Source: Clostridium luticellarii
Lineage (GTDB): Bacteria > Bacillota > Clostridia > Clostridiales > Clostridiaceae
Assembly: GCF_002995845.1 (NCBI RefSeq)
Contig: NZ_PVXP01000010.1
Location: 17,438 to 81,437 of the forward strand
Length of the DNA stretch: 64,000 nt
Direction: 5' to 3'
Position numbers and translations under genes: made by a program. Below are positions 17,575 through 28,916 of this stretch, piece by piece (position 1 is the first letter of the stretch; each line of letters starts with the position of its first letter). The notes beneath the pieces were generated by a model. That model saw only the letters and a list, made by a program, of their open reading frames with translations. It searched no databases and was not told where the DNA came from.

Positions 17575-18921
17575 TTACTTTATACAATAGGCCAGCCACC
17601 TAAAGAATCTTCCTACATTTTCAAAGGAAACTACACTGCACAATAATTCAGTCAGCTTTCCAAACTTCCTATAAAAGAAATTAAATGCTAAGAACGGAAT
17701 CCATTGATTTTTGGATTTGGGCAGTCTTTTCATTATATTTTTGAATGTATACACTTCCTTATATATCCATAAATAACCATTATATAATTCTTCCGCCGTC
17801 ATATTCTTTGGTTTATATACAACATGTGCAGTATTATAATTTGACAAATTATAATCTACAATTCTACCTTCTTCTATCAATGATGAGTATAGCTTTGTGC
17901 CGGGATACGGGGTGAGGATATGCGAAGTCACCGTTTCTATCTTATTTTTAACTATCCATTCCAATGTATCTTTAAATACGGAGACATCATCTTCATCTAA
18001 TCCGAAAACAAAGCTTGCATTTATCATTATTCCTCTTTTGTGAATTTCATCTACAAGTTTCTCATATCTGTTTACACTGTTTTGTATTTTATGGACACTA
18101 TCTATTGACTTGTCATTTATACTTTCAAAACCTATAAACAGACTTTGGCAGCCAGATACCTCCATCTCATCCAACAATTCAGGTATGTCCACTATATTGG
18201 AAGTAACCGCTGCATTCCACTTCAGCTTAAGAGGCTTTATTTCCTTCAATAATTTTTTTGTCCATTTAGGATTCCCAATAAAATTATCATCAATAAACAT
18301 TATATGTCTTGTTTTTAATGCATTTATATCTTTAATCACATCATCTATGGGCCTGTTGATGTAAGTCTTAGGTACATTTTTACAGCTATTATAGCAGAAA
18401 TCACATTTAAAAGGACATCCTCTGCTTGTACTAATTATATTAGTATACAAATACTTTTTATCATCAATACTATGATAGTCTGGCGACACTATTTCTTTTC
18501 CAGCAATACTTTCCATATCACAGTATATCTTCTTAAGTGAATTATTTTCTTTATCCCTGAGGATCCTTGTCCAAACTCTCTCGGCCATTCCCACACATAT
18601 TGCGTCAAAATTATCAGCAGCTCCCTCCGGATCTGCTGTAATATGTATGCCTCCTGCAATTACTGTTACTCCACGATTTTGAAACTCCTTTGATATTTCC
18701 ACCGCTCTATTCATAACATCTACTGTAACAGTTATTGCTGCCAAGTCCACAGGCTCGTCAAAATCTATCTTTTCAACATTTTCATTTTCAATAATAACTT
18801 CGTGCTCTTTCGGCGTAAGGTTTGTTATTGTGAGTAATGCCAGTGAAGGACTCATTCTTGTTTTCAACTTTGTATCCATAGGTCTTGGCAGCATTGCAGG
18901 TTGAATCAATTTAATTTTCAT
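17575..18921 (-). CDS. B12-binding-domain radical SAM protein, copy 1
   Basis: 448 aa from the ATG at 18921, which follows GAGGAGG by 6 nt; an in-frame TTG at 18936 is inside the ribosome site and is rejected. N-terminal cobalamin-binding-like domain (VDLAAITVTVDVMNRAVEIS, TVIAGGIHITADPEGAADNF), then the radical SAM motif CPFKCDFCYNSC and FIDDNFIGNPKW, then a C-terminal domain of the DUF4070 type. Members include enzymes of lipid, hopanoid and peptide modification; the reaction is unknown. It stands alone downstream of the HTH/DUF2975 pair. A related gene is at 25-26.5 kb. Confidence 0.85.
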   Translation of the reverse strand: MKIKLIQPAMLPRPMDTKLKTRMSPSLALLTITNLTPKEHEVIIENENVEKIDFDEPVDLAAITVTVDVMNRAVEISKEFQNRGVTVIAGGIHITADPEGAADNFDAICVGMAERVWTRILRDKENNSLKKIYCDMESIAGKEIVSPDYHSIDDKKYLYTNIISTSRGCPFKCDFCYNSCKNVPKTYINRPIDDVIKDINALKTRHIMFIDDNFIGNPKWTKKLLKEIKPLKLKWNAAVTSNIVDIPELLDEMEVSGCQSLFIGFESINDKSIDSVHKIQNSVNRYEKLVDEIHKRGIMINASFVFGLDEDDVSVFKDTLEWIVKNKIETVTSHILTPYPGTKLYSSLIEEGRIVDYNLSNYNTAHVVYKPKNMTAEELYNGYLWIYKEVYTFKNIMKRLPKSKNQWIPFLAFNFFYRKFGKLTELLCSVVSFENVGRFFRWLAYCIK

Positions 18922-18951
18922 ACATTGCCTCCTCAAACAAATTCAGCCAAA

Positions 18952-19164
18952 TTATCGTGAATCATTTCTGTATTCTAAAATATCCCCGGGCTGACATTCC
19001 AAAGCCCTGCAGATTGCATCTAAAGTCGATAGCCGAATTGCTTTTGCCTTTCCATTTTTTAATATAGAGATGTTTGCCATGGTTATTCCAACTTCTTTCG
19101 AAAGTTCTGTGACACTCATTTTCCTTTTGGCCAGCATAACATCAATGTTGATTATAATTGCCAA
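18952..19164 (-). CDS. Small Cro/CI-type HTH regulator (YozG-like)
   Basis: About 70 aa. I prefer the TTG at 19164, which follows GAGGTGAATAAC and gives the usual N-terminus (initiator then AIIINIDVMLAKRKMSVTEL); a GTG at 19173 would put three extra residues in front and overlap the ribosome site. HTH: MSVTELSKEVGITMANISIL, then the conserved KNGKAKAIRLSTLDAICRAL and CQPGDILEY. This protein type nearly always follows a DUF2975 membrane protein, as here, and is thought to form a membrane-linked regulatory pair with it. Confidence 0.88.
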   Translation of the reverse strand: MAIIINIDVMLAKRKMSVTELSKEVGITMANISILKNGKAKAIRLSTLDAICRALECQPGDILEYRNDSR

Positions 19165-19174
19165 GTTATTCACC

Positions 19175-19651
19175 TCAAATCGTTAGATCATTGTCTGATT
19201 TTATATCCACCGCATCTTTTAAAAGTTTTTGAAGGACGGCAGCAAACACCCCAATTACAAACGAAGCAAAAGCAATGACCAATCCCAGTGCTACAATGCC
19301 CGGGGCATCGTCTGCATTTGCCATAGGAACTAAGAATGGTATTAGTACCGCATATATAATACTGATTGTAATAGCACAGTGCTTTATATTCTTTAAAGCT
19401 GTTACAGATAATTCCGAAAAAGCTTTGTTCCTGTCAATATAGCTTAGAAGTCTCAAGGCCTGGTACAGTGCAATAAAAAATGGTATTGCTGAAAGATAGG
19501 CTCCTATTAAAACAGGCCAATAATACAACTTCGGATAATGTTCTGCTGCTCCAGCAGCTATTGCAGGAAGCCAAAAAATGCACAATGCAAGTACTATAAT
19601 TCCAATAAGAAAAACCACTATCTTTAAAAAAATTGTTGATCCTGGTTTCAT
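19175..19651 (-). CDS. DUF2975 family membrane protein
   Basis: 158 aa from the ATG at 19651 (GAGGTG, 6 nt); the GTG at 19660 lies within the ribosome site. Four hydrophobic segments at about residues 10-32, 45-68, 92-115 and 122-145 and a short loop YIDRNKAFSELSVTALKNIK between the second and third, the conserved part of the family. It is directly followed by the small HTH gene. Function unknown; the pairing suggests that it relays a membrane signal to the HTH protein. Confidence 0.85.
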   Translation of the reverse strand: MKPGSTIFLKIVVFLIGIIVLALCIFWLPAIAAGAAEHYPKLYYWPVLIGAYLSAIPFFIALYQALRLLSYIDRNKAFSELSVTALKNIKHCAITISIIYAVLIPFLVPMANADDAPGIVALGLVIAFASFVIGVFAAVLQKLLKDAVDIKSDNDLTI

Positions 19652-19759
19652 AAAAAGCACCTCACTTATTTATTGTTTATTTGATTTTAACATATATTTT
19701 ATTGTTTTACAATATATTATTATTGAATTTTAGCATCTATTTATTGTTATTTTAGTGCA

Positions 19760-19797
19760 ATTTAATTTACAATTGAGGATTTAATTTACAATTAAGG
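19760..19797. repeat. Tandem 19-bp duplication at end of lysR gene
   Basis: ATTTAATTTACAATTGAGG (19760-19778) is followed at once by ATTTAATTTACAATTAAGG (19779-19797), one mismatch. The second copy contains the stop codon of the LysR gene. The stretch 19660-19760 is AT-rich with TTTATTGTT repeats and probably holds the DUF2975 promoter. Confidence 0.7.
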
Positions 19798-20670
19798 GTA
19801 TTTTATCATGCACAAAGTTATAAAGCCTTTCATTGTTTCTGTCAAATACTTGTTTTTATGATATATAATTTTAAACTGCCTTTTAAATTTAATATCTTTA
19901 ATAGGTACTTCATGGAGAATCCCCAAGGCCAATTCACTCATTACTGAATGCCTGGAAATAACTGAAACTCCCAATCCTTCTTCAACTGCAATTTTAATGG
20001 TATCAGTATTGTTACATATCCATATAACCTGCCAGCTCAATTGATTTTTTCTCATCTTGTCCTCAAATGTTTTACGGGTTCCGCTTCCCCTTTCGCGGAC
20101 AATAAACTTTTCTCTTTCAAGTTCACGAGGTTCAACATAAGGAAGCTTTGCAAACCTGTGACCAGAGCCACAGATAAGTACCAGTTCATCATTCATAAAG
20201 GGCCTGTTAATAATATCCGGATTTTTCGTTTCCCCTTCTACCAGCGCTATATCAATTTCATCCCGCAGAAGCATTTTTTCAATTTTTTCAGTGTTTTCCT
20301 CATATACTTTTATATTAGCCCCAACATTTATCTTTTGAAAATTCCACACAAGCTTAGGCAGTACATAAGCTCCAACTGTAACACTTGCACCAATGCGTAT
20401 ATAACCATTTTGATGCAAGGTCTTCATGTCATTTTCCAATTCCCTGTTTAATTTAATAATATATCTGGCATAACTCAACAATTTTTTCCCCGCATGAGTG
20501 AGGTAAAGTTTTCTTGACAATCGTTCAAAAAGCCGTACGCCATAGTGACTTTCAAGTTCTGAAATTGCCTGGCTAACTGCCGACTGTGATATAAAAAGCA
20601 TTTCTGAAGCCTTAGTCATGTTCATCTTGTCACATACAGCAACAAATATATTAAAATGTCTTAACGTCAT
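19792..20670 (-). CDS. LysR family regulator (CysL/YeiE-like context)
   Basis: 292 aa from the ATG at 20670, the start that gives the standard LysR opening MTLRHFNIFVAVCDKMNMTK; an upstream ATG adds six residues with no ribosome site. HTH at residues 18-37 (ASEMLFISQSAVSQAISELE), effector domain from about 90 (IRIGASVTVGAYVLPKLVWN). Divergent from the YeiH-type exporter with only about 110 bp between starts, it is probably its activator. Regulators of this layout sense sulfur compounds or sulfite, but that specificity is inferred. Confidence 0.88.
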   Translation of the reverse strand: MTLRHFNIFVAVCDKMNMTKASEMLFISQSAVSQAISELESHYGVRLFERLSRKLYLTHAGKKLLSYARYIIKLNRELENDMKTLHQNGYIRIGASVTVGAYVLPKLVWNFQKINVGANIKVYEENTEKIEKMLLRDEIDIALVEGETKNPDIINRPFMNDELVLICGSGHRFAKLPYVEPRELEREKFIVRERGSGTRKTFEDKMRKNQLSWQVIWICNNTDTIKIAVEEGLGVSVISRHSVMSELALGILHEVPIKDIKFKRQFKIIYHKNKYLTETMKGFITLCMIKYP

Positions 20671-20778
20671 AATATCACCCTTATACATTAGTATATACTT
20701 ATTATAATAATAAAATAATAATATTTTACTTACATAATATCAAGAGGTATGATGAAAAACAGACAGGAGGAAGATATT

Positions 20779-21774
20779 ATGAAAAAGACAATTCACAAAT
20801 TATCAGGAATTTTATTCGCACTAATTATAGCAATTCCGGCATGGTTAATTGGAAACACCTTTCCTATTATAGGCAGTCCCGTACTTGGAATTTTATTTGG
20901 TATGATTTTGGCATTTTGGAAAAGGCCAAGCTATCTTGATAGTGGCATAACCTTTACCGCAAAAAAATTACTTCAGTATTCAATTATTCTCATGGGATTC
21001 GGTATGAATCTTTTTAATGTTTTTAAAGTAGGAAAGCAGACAATTATTTTAATGATTTTTACACTGTCAGCAGCATTTATTACTGCTTATGCTGCAGGTA
21101 AATTATTGAAAATAAATAGAAAAACAGCAATTCTGATTGGTGTCGGTTCTTCTATATGCGGCGGTTCTGCTATTGCGACAGCAGCCCCAGTCATTGATGC
21201 AAATGAACAGGAAGTTGCCCATTCCATTTCAACTATATTTCTTTTTAATGCCATGGCAGCCTTTTTGTTCCCATTTCTGGGACACTTATTGAATATGAGC
21301 AACCAATGCTTCGGCCTCTGGGCGGGAACAGCTGTTAATGATACCTCATCCGTAGTAGCTGCCGGTTATTCCTACAGCAATACTGCCGGAAACCTTGCAG
21401 TTATAGTAAAACTTACAAGAACCCTGGCAATTGTTCCAATTACACTGGTGCTGGCTATATACACTTCCAAGAGAGAAGCTAAAGATAAAAAGAGTGCTTA
21501 TAACATAAGTAAAATATTTCCCTGGTTCGTACTTGGTTTTGTAGCTGCATCAATAATCAACACATTTATTCCACTGCCGGCGGGATTTACTAAATCCCTA
21601 TCGCAATTGGGAAAATTCGCTATTGTAATGGCAATGGTATCTGTAGGACTAAATACCAATATCGTGCAGCTCATAAAGAATGGTGTAAAGCCAATTTTAT
21701 TAGGCTTTACATGCTGGGTGGTTTTAGCACTTACTTCACTTGGAGTTCAGCATTTTATAATGGGAATTTTTTGA
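20779..21774 (+). CDS. YeiH/UPF0324 family putative sulfate exporter
   Basis: 331 aa from the ATG at 20779 (AGGAGGAAGATATT just upstream); the first ATG at 20749 has a ribosome site with no spacing. About ten membrane segments. Family hallmarks: IGVGSSICGGSAIATAAPVI in the middle and GTAVNDTSSVVAAGYSYS, both visible. Known members are linked to sulfite/sulfate or taurine-derived sulfonate export. Divergent LysR neighbour fits the common lysR-yeiH arrangement. Confidence 0.85.
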   Translation: MKKTIHKLSGILFALIIAIPAWLIGNTFPIIGSPVLGILFGMILAFWKRPSYLDSGITFTAKKLLQYSIILMGFGMNLFNVFKVGKQTIILMIFTLSAAFITAYAAGKLLKINRKTAILIGVGSSICGGSAIATAAPVIDANEQEVAHSISTIFLFNAMAAFLFPFLGHLLNMSNQCFGLWAGTAVNDTSSVVAAGYSYSNTAGNLAVIVKLTRTLAIVPITLVLAIYTSKREAKDKKSAYNISKIFPWFVLGFVAASIINTFIPLPAGFTKSLSQLGKFAIVMAMVSVGLNTNIVQLIKNGVKPILLGFTCWVVLALTSLGVQHFIMGIF

Positions 21775-21794
21775 ACAAAACAACATTTTTCCCA

Positions 21795-24482
<2,688 letters not shown>

Positions 24483-24621
24483 TGGCAGCTAGGAACAAAC
24501 AGTCTACATTTACAATTTTTTATATGTTATAATTAAAATAGGGAGATTTTAATATTAAAAGTGGCTTCAAATACCTTAACCCTATGCCAGGATATATCTT
24601 TTATACGCAAATAAAAACACT

Positions 24622-25026
24622 TCATAATGATTTCAAAAGATATTTCAAATATTCATGGGCCTGAACTTTGGAGCAACCGTTCTTTTTCAAAAAGCTCCAT
24701 TCCAAAATGAGAAGGATAGTATTACAATAATGTTCTGCTACAATCTCATACGGAATTTCATAATGATGTTTATATTGACACTGACAAAAAATTTTTCGCA
24801 TTTGGATATTCATATAAATTCGAAAATGACTAATAAGTAAATTTTCTCCGGAGTTAAATTTCAAAATATGCTGAACCGTATCCTGATGGGCAGCAATCAA
24901 ATCATAAATTCGATTCAATGAAAAACCTGCAAAAAAGGAAACCAGCGGCTTTAGCTGTTCAAAGCCGCCTTTACCGATATAAAACTCACTTAACCCATTG
25001 CCAAAAACACAATTACCTTGAGCGAA
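24622..25026 (-). pseudogene. TetR family regulator remnant lacking its DNA-binding domain
   Basis: The minus frame is open from a TAG at 25029 to 24622 and reads FYIGKGGFEQLKPLVSFFAG, FSLNRIYDLIAAHQDTVQHI and on to ILEWSFLKKNGCSKVQAHEY, a typical TetR ligand-binding C-terminal half. No start codon with a ribosome site precedes it, and the HTH half is missing; the stop of the radical SAM gene is 14 bp upstream. Only a TTG at 24918 could start a shorter 98-aa product. Most likely a truncated gene. It may have been the regulator of the rph-like gene or of a lost neighbour. Confidence 0.6.
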
Positions 25027-25039
25027 CTATACAAATCTT

Positions 25040-26521
25040 TTATGTATACTTCTCAGATATCTTCCTGAAATGATATCCACAAATAGCAAAGGCAATTGCC
25101 AGGTCGAATACTTTGGGCCGTTTGAATATGCAACCAAAAAATAGCTTCCAGTAATATTTTCTTTCTTTTCCAAATAAACCAAGGTAGACATTTGCTTTAA
25201 GAAATGCCTCTATCTCGCTTAAGCCAATATGCCGCTTGCCAAAGTTACTTGGACGAAATTCATTAAGGAAATTAGTGATCCGTTCATAATACTGTTTCGG
25301 TGAGTATATCGTACTGACAACATACTTATAACCACTAATTAATTCTTTAAGATTCATTGTGGGCTTAAAATTGATTGACAAGCTTGTGTTATTGCCGGAA
25401 AATCCTTCTTCAATTCTTCCTTCTTTTTTCAGCCTTTTGTAAAGTAATGTTCCTCTGGGTGCATTCAATAAACCGACCATAGCTGTTACAATACCCGTGT
25501 TTTGAATAAACCTGATCATTTTTTTAAATATAGTCCTGTTATCGCTGTCAAAGCCTATAATAAATCCTCCCTGTACCTGAAGGCCGTTACGCTGTATCTT
25601 TTTCACACATTCCTCCAGATTGCGGTTTTTATTCTGAACCTTGTTGCATTCAGTCAGGCTTTCTTCACTGACTGTTTCTATTCCTATGAAAACTGTTTTA
25701 AATCCAGCTCTAACCATCAAGTTCATAAGTTCATCGTCATCAGACAGATTTATGGAAACTTCCGTAAGAAAACTGAATGGATAATCCCTTTGCTCCAACC
25801 ATTCTATAAGAGCTGGTAAAACTTCCTCCTTGAGCTTTTTGCGATTGCCTATAAAATTATCATCAACAAAGAAAATTGAGCCTTTCCATCCCATTTCATA
25901 TATGGCATCAAGCTCGCTGATAAGATGTTTAACCGGTTTAGTTCTTGGAATTCGTCCGAAAAGTGTTGTAATATCACAAAATTCACAATTAAACGGACAT
26001 CCTCGTGAGTATTGGATATTTAAAGTTGCATAATTACTCATATCAATAAGATTCCACAGGGGAGCCGGAGTTTGTGACAGATCAGCCCATTCATTAGTTG
26101 TATACATATGCTTCAAGCAATTGTTATCCAAATCGTGAAGAAATTCTGGAATAGTCAATTCTCCTTCACCCAATACTAAATGATCAACATCATCAAAATC
26201 CTGATACTCGCTGGTAAAAAGAGGTCCGCCTGCTACAGTTTTAACTCCGAGTTTTTTGCATCTGTTTATTAAATCCCTTGCGGATTCCTTTTGTATAACC
26301 ATAGCGCTTATAAAAACAAAATCCGCCCGTTTAATATCATCATCCTTGATCGCTTCAACATTCATATCAATCAGTTTTTTATCCCAGGCAGCAGGAAGCA
26401 TTGCGGCAACAGTTATCAGTCCCAGAGGGGGAAACACTGTTTTTTTGGATATAAATTTAAGTGCATGATTGAAACCCCAGAATGTTTCCGGCGACTTCGG
26501 ATAAGCCAACAGTATCTTCAT
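25040..26521 (-). CDS. B12-binding-domain radical SAM protein, copy 2
   Basis: 493 aa from the ATG at 26521 (AGGTGATATTT upstream); 12 further codons upstream are not supported. N-terminal cobalamin-type domain (FPPLGLITVAAMLPAAWDKK, VKTVAGGPLFTSEYQDFDDV), radical SAM motif CPFNCEFCDITTLFGR, then SIFFVDDNFIGNRKK and a C-terminal DUF4070-type domain. It shares the same architecture as the protein at 17.6-18.9 kb, but lower in identity. It is preceded by a very small membrane-protein ORF that ends 20 nt before its start. Substrate unknown. Confidence 0.85.
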   Translation of the reverse strand: MKILLAYPKSPETFWGFNHALKFISKKTVFPPLGLITVAAMLPAAWDKKLIDMNVEAIKDDDIKRADFVFISAMVIQKESARDLINRCKKLGVKTVAGGPLFTSEYQDFDDVDHLVLGEGELTIPEFLHDLDNNCLKHMYTTNEWADLSQTPAPLWNLIDMSNYATLNIQYSRGCPFNCEFCDITTLFGRIPRTKPVKHLISELDAIYEMGWKGSIFFVDDNFIGNRKKLKEEVLPALIEWLEQRDYPFSFLTEVSINLSDDDELMNLMVRAGFKTVFIGIETVSEESLTECNKVQNKNRNLEECVKKIQRNGLQVQGGFIIGFDSDNRTIFKKMIRFIQNTGIVTAMVGLLNAPRGTLLYKRLKKEGRIEEGFSGNNTSLSINFKPTMNLKELISGYKYVVSTIYSPKQYYERITNFLNEFRPSNFGKRHIGLSEIEAFLKANVYLGLFGKERKYYWKLFFGCIFKRPKVFDLAIAFAICGYHFRKISEKYT

Positions 26522-26540
26522 AAATATCACCTGTCTCTCG

Positions 26541-26648
26541 TTAAATATTATTGACATATTCTCTTTTCATTAGATAACAGACTACACCGGCAATAAAACT
26601 GATCAACAGAGCATTACCAATAACTATTGCATATATTTCAAAAAACAT
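26541..26648 (-). CDS. Putative 35-aa single-span membrane peptide
   Basis: ATG at 26648 to TAA at 26541. Peptide starts MFFEIYAIVIGNALLISFIA and continues GVVCYLMKREYVNNI: one hydrophobic helix and a short positively charged tail, the shape of many real small membrane proteins. AAGGTGG lies 12 nt before the ATG. It ends 20 nt before the radical SAM start, so co-transcription is likely. No homologue is recognised; it could be chance. Confidence 0.45.
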   Translation of the reverse strand: MFFEIYAIVIGNALLISFIAGVVCYLMKREYVNNI

Positions 26649-26851
26649 TTTATTATTTTGCCACCTTGTGCCGGTAAACTATTTATTGATCTGTTATTTA
26701 CTTACATACATATATTTATTATACTTTTCTGTTTAGAACCATGCAATATTCAACTTAATTAAGTTTTGGTCTAATTGAACCAAGCCATTTCAAAACAAAC
26801 AAAATCTATTTATATCATAGCATATTTTAAAAATACCAGTATTAATCCCAC

Positions 26852-27619
26852 TTATATTTTTACATTCGGGTTGATGTACTGACCATGTTTTTTGGTTTTC
26901 TTACCATATTGGATGGCAAATTTGGGACAGCGATGCAGACATCCAAGACAAAGAGTACATTTTGTTTTGACCCACATCGGCCTTCCCGACTGCATCCTAA
27001 TTGCTGAATCCGGACATTTTTTCGCGCAGAGCCCACAGGCTATACAACTATCCTCTACTGAAAAATATTTTGTTTGCCGCTGTTTATCATACTGAAGGTA
27101 AAATAATTTGACCGCAACTACAGGCATCTTTCGATGACTGAAATCTCCGTCAACTTCTCGCTTGATCTTTTCGGTTACTTCCGCAATCTGCTTCTCCGCC
27201 TCGTGATTGATTTTCTCTATTTTCTCTTTGTTGGTAAGATCAAAGACCGGTGTCCACGTATCGGGCATCTGAACACTAAACCTGCCATTTAGGGACAATC
27301 CCTTTTTACTCAGAAACTTATCAGCCATACGTCCTACCTGTCCAGTTGTGGTTCCAAATGTTGCTACATGATAAATATAAGGATGGTATAAATTTGGAAT
27401 TTTCAATTGAATTTTTTCAAGGAACTCACGCACAATGCAAGGTAATCCCCAGAAATATGTGGGTGTAATAAAGCCAATTTTTTCTTTGCTATTTACTTTA
27501 AATGTGAATTTATGATTTTTTATACAATCAGTAATTGCAATAAGTTCTTCTTTTGTCTCCGCCGCAATTTTCGAAGCGACATATTTGCTGTTTCCAGTGG
27601 CTGAAAAATAAAAGATCAT
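26852..27619 (-). CDS. EFR1-type flavodoxin/ferredoxin fusion protein
   Basis: 255 aa from the ATG at 27619, which has AAGGAGG 8 nt upstream. N-terminal flavodoxin fold with the FMN phosphate loop FYFSATGNSKYVA; C-terminal pair of 4Fe-4S motifs CIACGLCAKKCPD and CTLCLGCLHRCPK. Proteins of this EFR1 family carry electrons in anaerobes, probably for radical SAM or reductase partners. Two B12/radical SAM genes lie nearby, one directly downstream, and may use it. The region 27671-27819 upstream shows no gene. Confidence 0.87.
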   Translation of the reverse strand: MIFYFSATGNSKYVASKIAAETKEELIAITDCIKNHKFTFKVNSKEKIGFITPTYFWGLPCIVREFLEKIQLKIPNLYHPYIYHVATFGTTTGQVGRMADKFLSKKGLSLNGRFSVQMPDTWTPVFDLTNKEKIEKINHEAEKQIAEVTEKIKREVDGDFSHRKMPVVAVKLFYLQYDKQRQTKYFSVEDSCIACGLCAKKCPDSAIRMQSGRPMWVKTKCTLCLGCLHRCPKFAIQYGKKTKKHGQYINPNVKI

Positions 27620-27819
27620 GCTATCAACCTCCTTATCTTTGTGCAGCACTAAAATAATGAAATTATTCAATAAGAGAAAATATATCGTACACTGTTCCGG
27701 ACGACATTAGCATAGTCCATGTCCTAATATAACGAAGTTGTTTAACATAGTTATGAAATATCAGCTATTCACAGGAGAGCATTGCTAAGAGAAACAAAAA
27801 AATTTTTGAGCACAACAAG

Positions 27820-28101
27820 TTACATTGATGAAAATTTCACAACTAAGGTATGCGGCAGAACTTTCGCCAGTAAGTGATAAAATTTATAAAAAGCACCTTG
27901 TGTATATGAAGCCTTCCCCCTTCTTGCTGCTGCCAACGATTTAGATGCAAGTTTTTTAATATTTACTTTTGGTAAAAAGTTAGAAACACCAGTATGGTTT
28001 GTATTTCTTGTTACAGCGTTCATCTCAGTGTCCATCCAGCCGGGGTGGCGCAAAGATGAATCACTGCTGTAGCGCCTTTAGCATTCAGATCGCACATACC
28101 C
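27820..28101 (-). pseudogene. Short-chain dehydrogenase/reductase remnant
   Basis: From 28053 the frame reads RHPGWMDTEMNAVTRNTNHT ... GKASYTQGAFYKFYHLLAK, the C-terminal third of an SDR (the PGW-T substrate-loop region). Directly upstream, a different frame gives MCDLNAKGATAVIHLC, which is the preceding strand of the same fold, so a frameshift separates the two. The Rossmann N-terminus and Tyr-x3-Lys catalytic part are absent. It lies 24 bp after the end of the GLUG-protein reading frame. Confidence 0.65.
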
Positions 28102-28124
28102 AAGTTGAAAGAAAATCTTCAATA

Positions 28125-28916
28125 TCAAGAACGTTTGCCTATCTTTTTAAACAATTTTTTAAGATAAGCCTGCACTGGAAGCAATTTTCCTCTGCGGTAC
28201 ATCAGGAAAAATACCGCGATAAGGATAAGCAGGCTTGCTAAAGCTATCCAGACAACCAGATATTTCAGAAAAATATTGGGCTGCATCGTAACAGTAAACA
28301 CGCCCTGCGGTTCCATGGTAAAAATGAGATAGCTGCCATCCGCTTTATAAGCTTCTTCCTCCCAACCAGAACCCTTTTTGGCCCAAATATGAATTTTACC
28401 ACTTGTTTCGGGTGCAAGATATCTAAATTTGATTTCCCTTGCATTGCCGTCATGCAGGCCATTAACCGTCACCTTCCAGGACTCCAGGATACTCTGATCA
28501 TTTACTGAAATCATTTTGCTTTTCGTTTCTGCTTTAGACAGGTTAATAACTGCGCCCTTCTCGAAAGAGGACTCCGCTATAAGAATTGGGCGTGCAGGTT
28601 TCCCTCGAGTCTGCTTACTGGCAATGGCAGTAACCAGAGGGTCATACTCTGCTTCAAATGTCTCATTAAAAGTCAAATTGCTGTAATCATAATCAGGCCA
28701 TTTCGCAGAATACCTGGATTTTGGTTTGATCTCAGGCAATATCTTGGTGGAAATGGCTTCGCCATAATGGAATGGAATTACAGCTATTTCCTTGCCGTCC
28801 ACCAGAAAGCGGAGTTTTAGATTTTTAAATTCAGTCGGCATGTCTTCTGCCATGATAAAATTATTATATTCCTGAGGAACCGCTTTTCCACTATAGCTTA
28901 TTCCGTCAACCCCATT
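28125..28916 (-). pseudogene. C-terminal part of the GLUG/coiled-coil protein, beyond an in-frame TGA
   Basis: After the TGA at 28919-28917 the same frame continues without another stop: NGVDGISYSGKAVPQEYNNF, then MAEDMPTEFKNLKLRF and on to 28125. It ends with a membrane helix (YLVVWIALASLLILIAVFFL) and a basic tail, the expected anchor for a secreted protein. An ATG at 28853 could start a 242-aa product but there is no good ribosome site and no signal peptide. It is best seen as the severed C-terminus of the upstream gene. Confidence 0.75.

Noticed and set aside
24540..24660. Plus-strand frame reading NIKSGFKYLNPMPGYIFYTQ after a GGGAG and a TATAAT-like box
   Set aside because: Only ATT could start it, the promoter spacing is poor and it runs antisense into the TetR relic.
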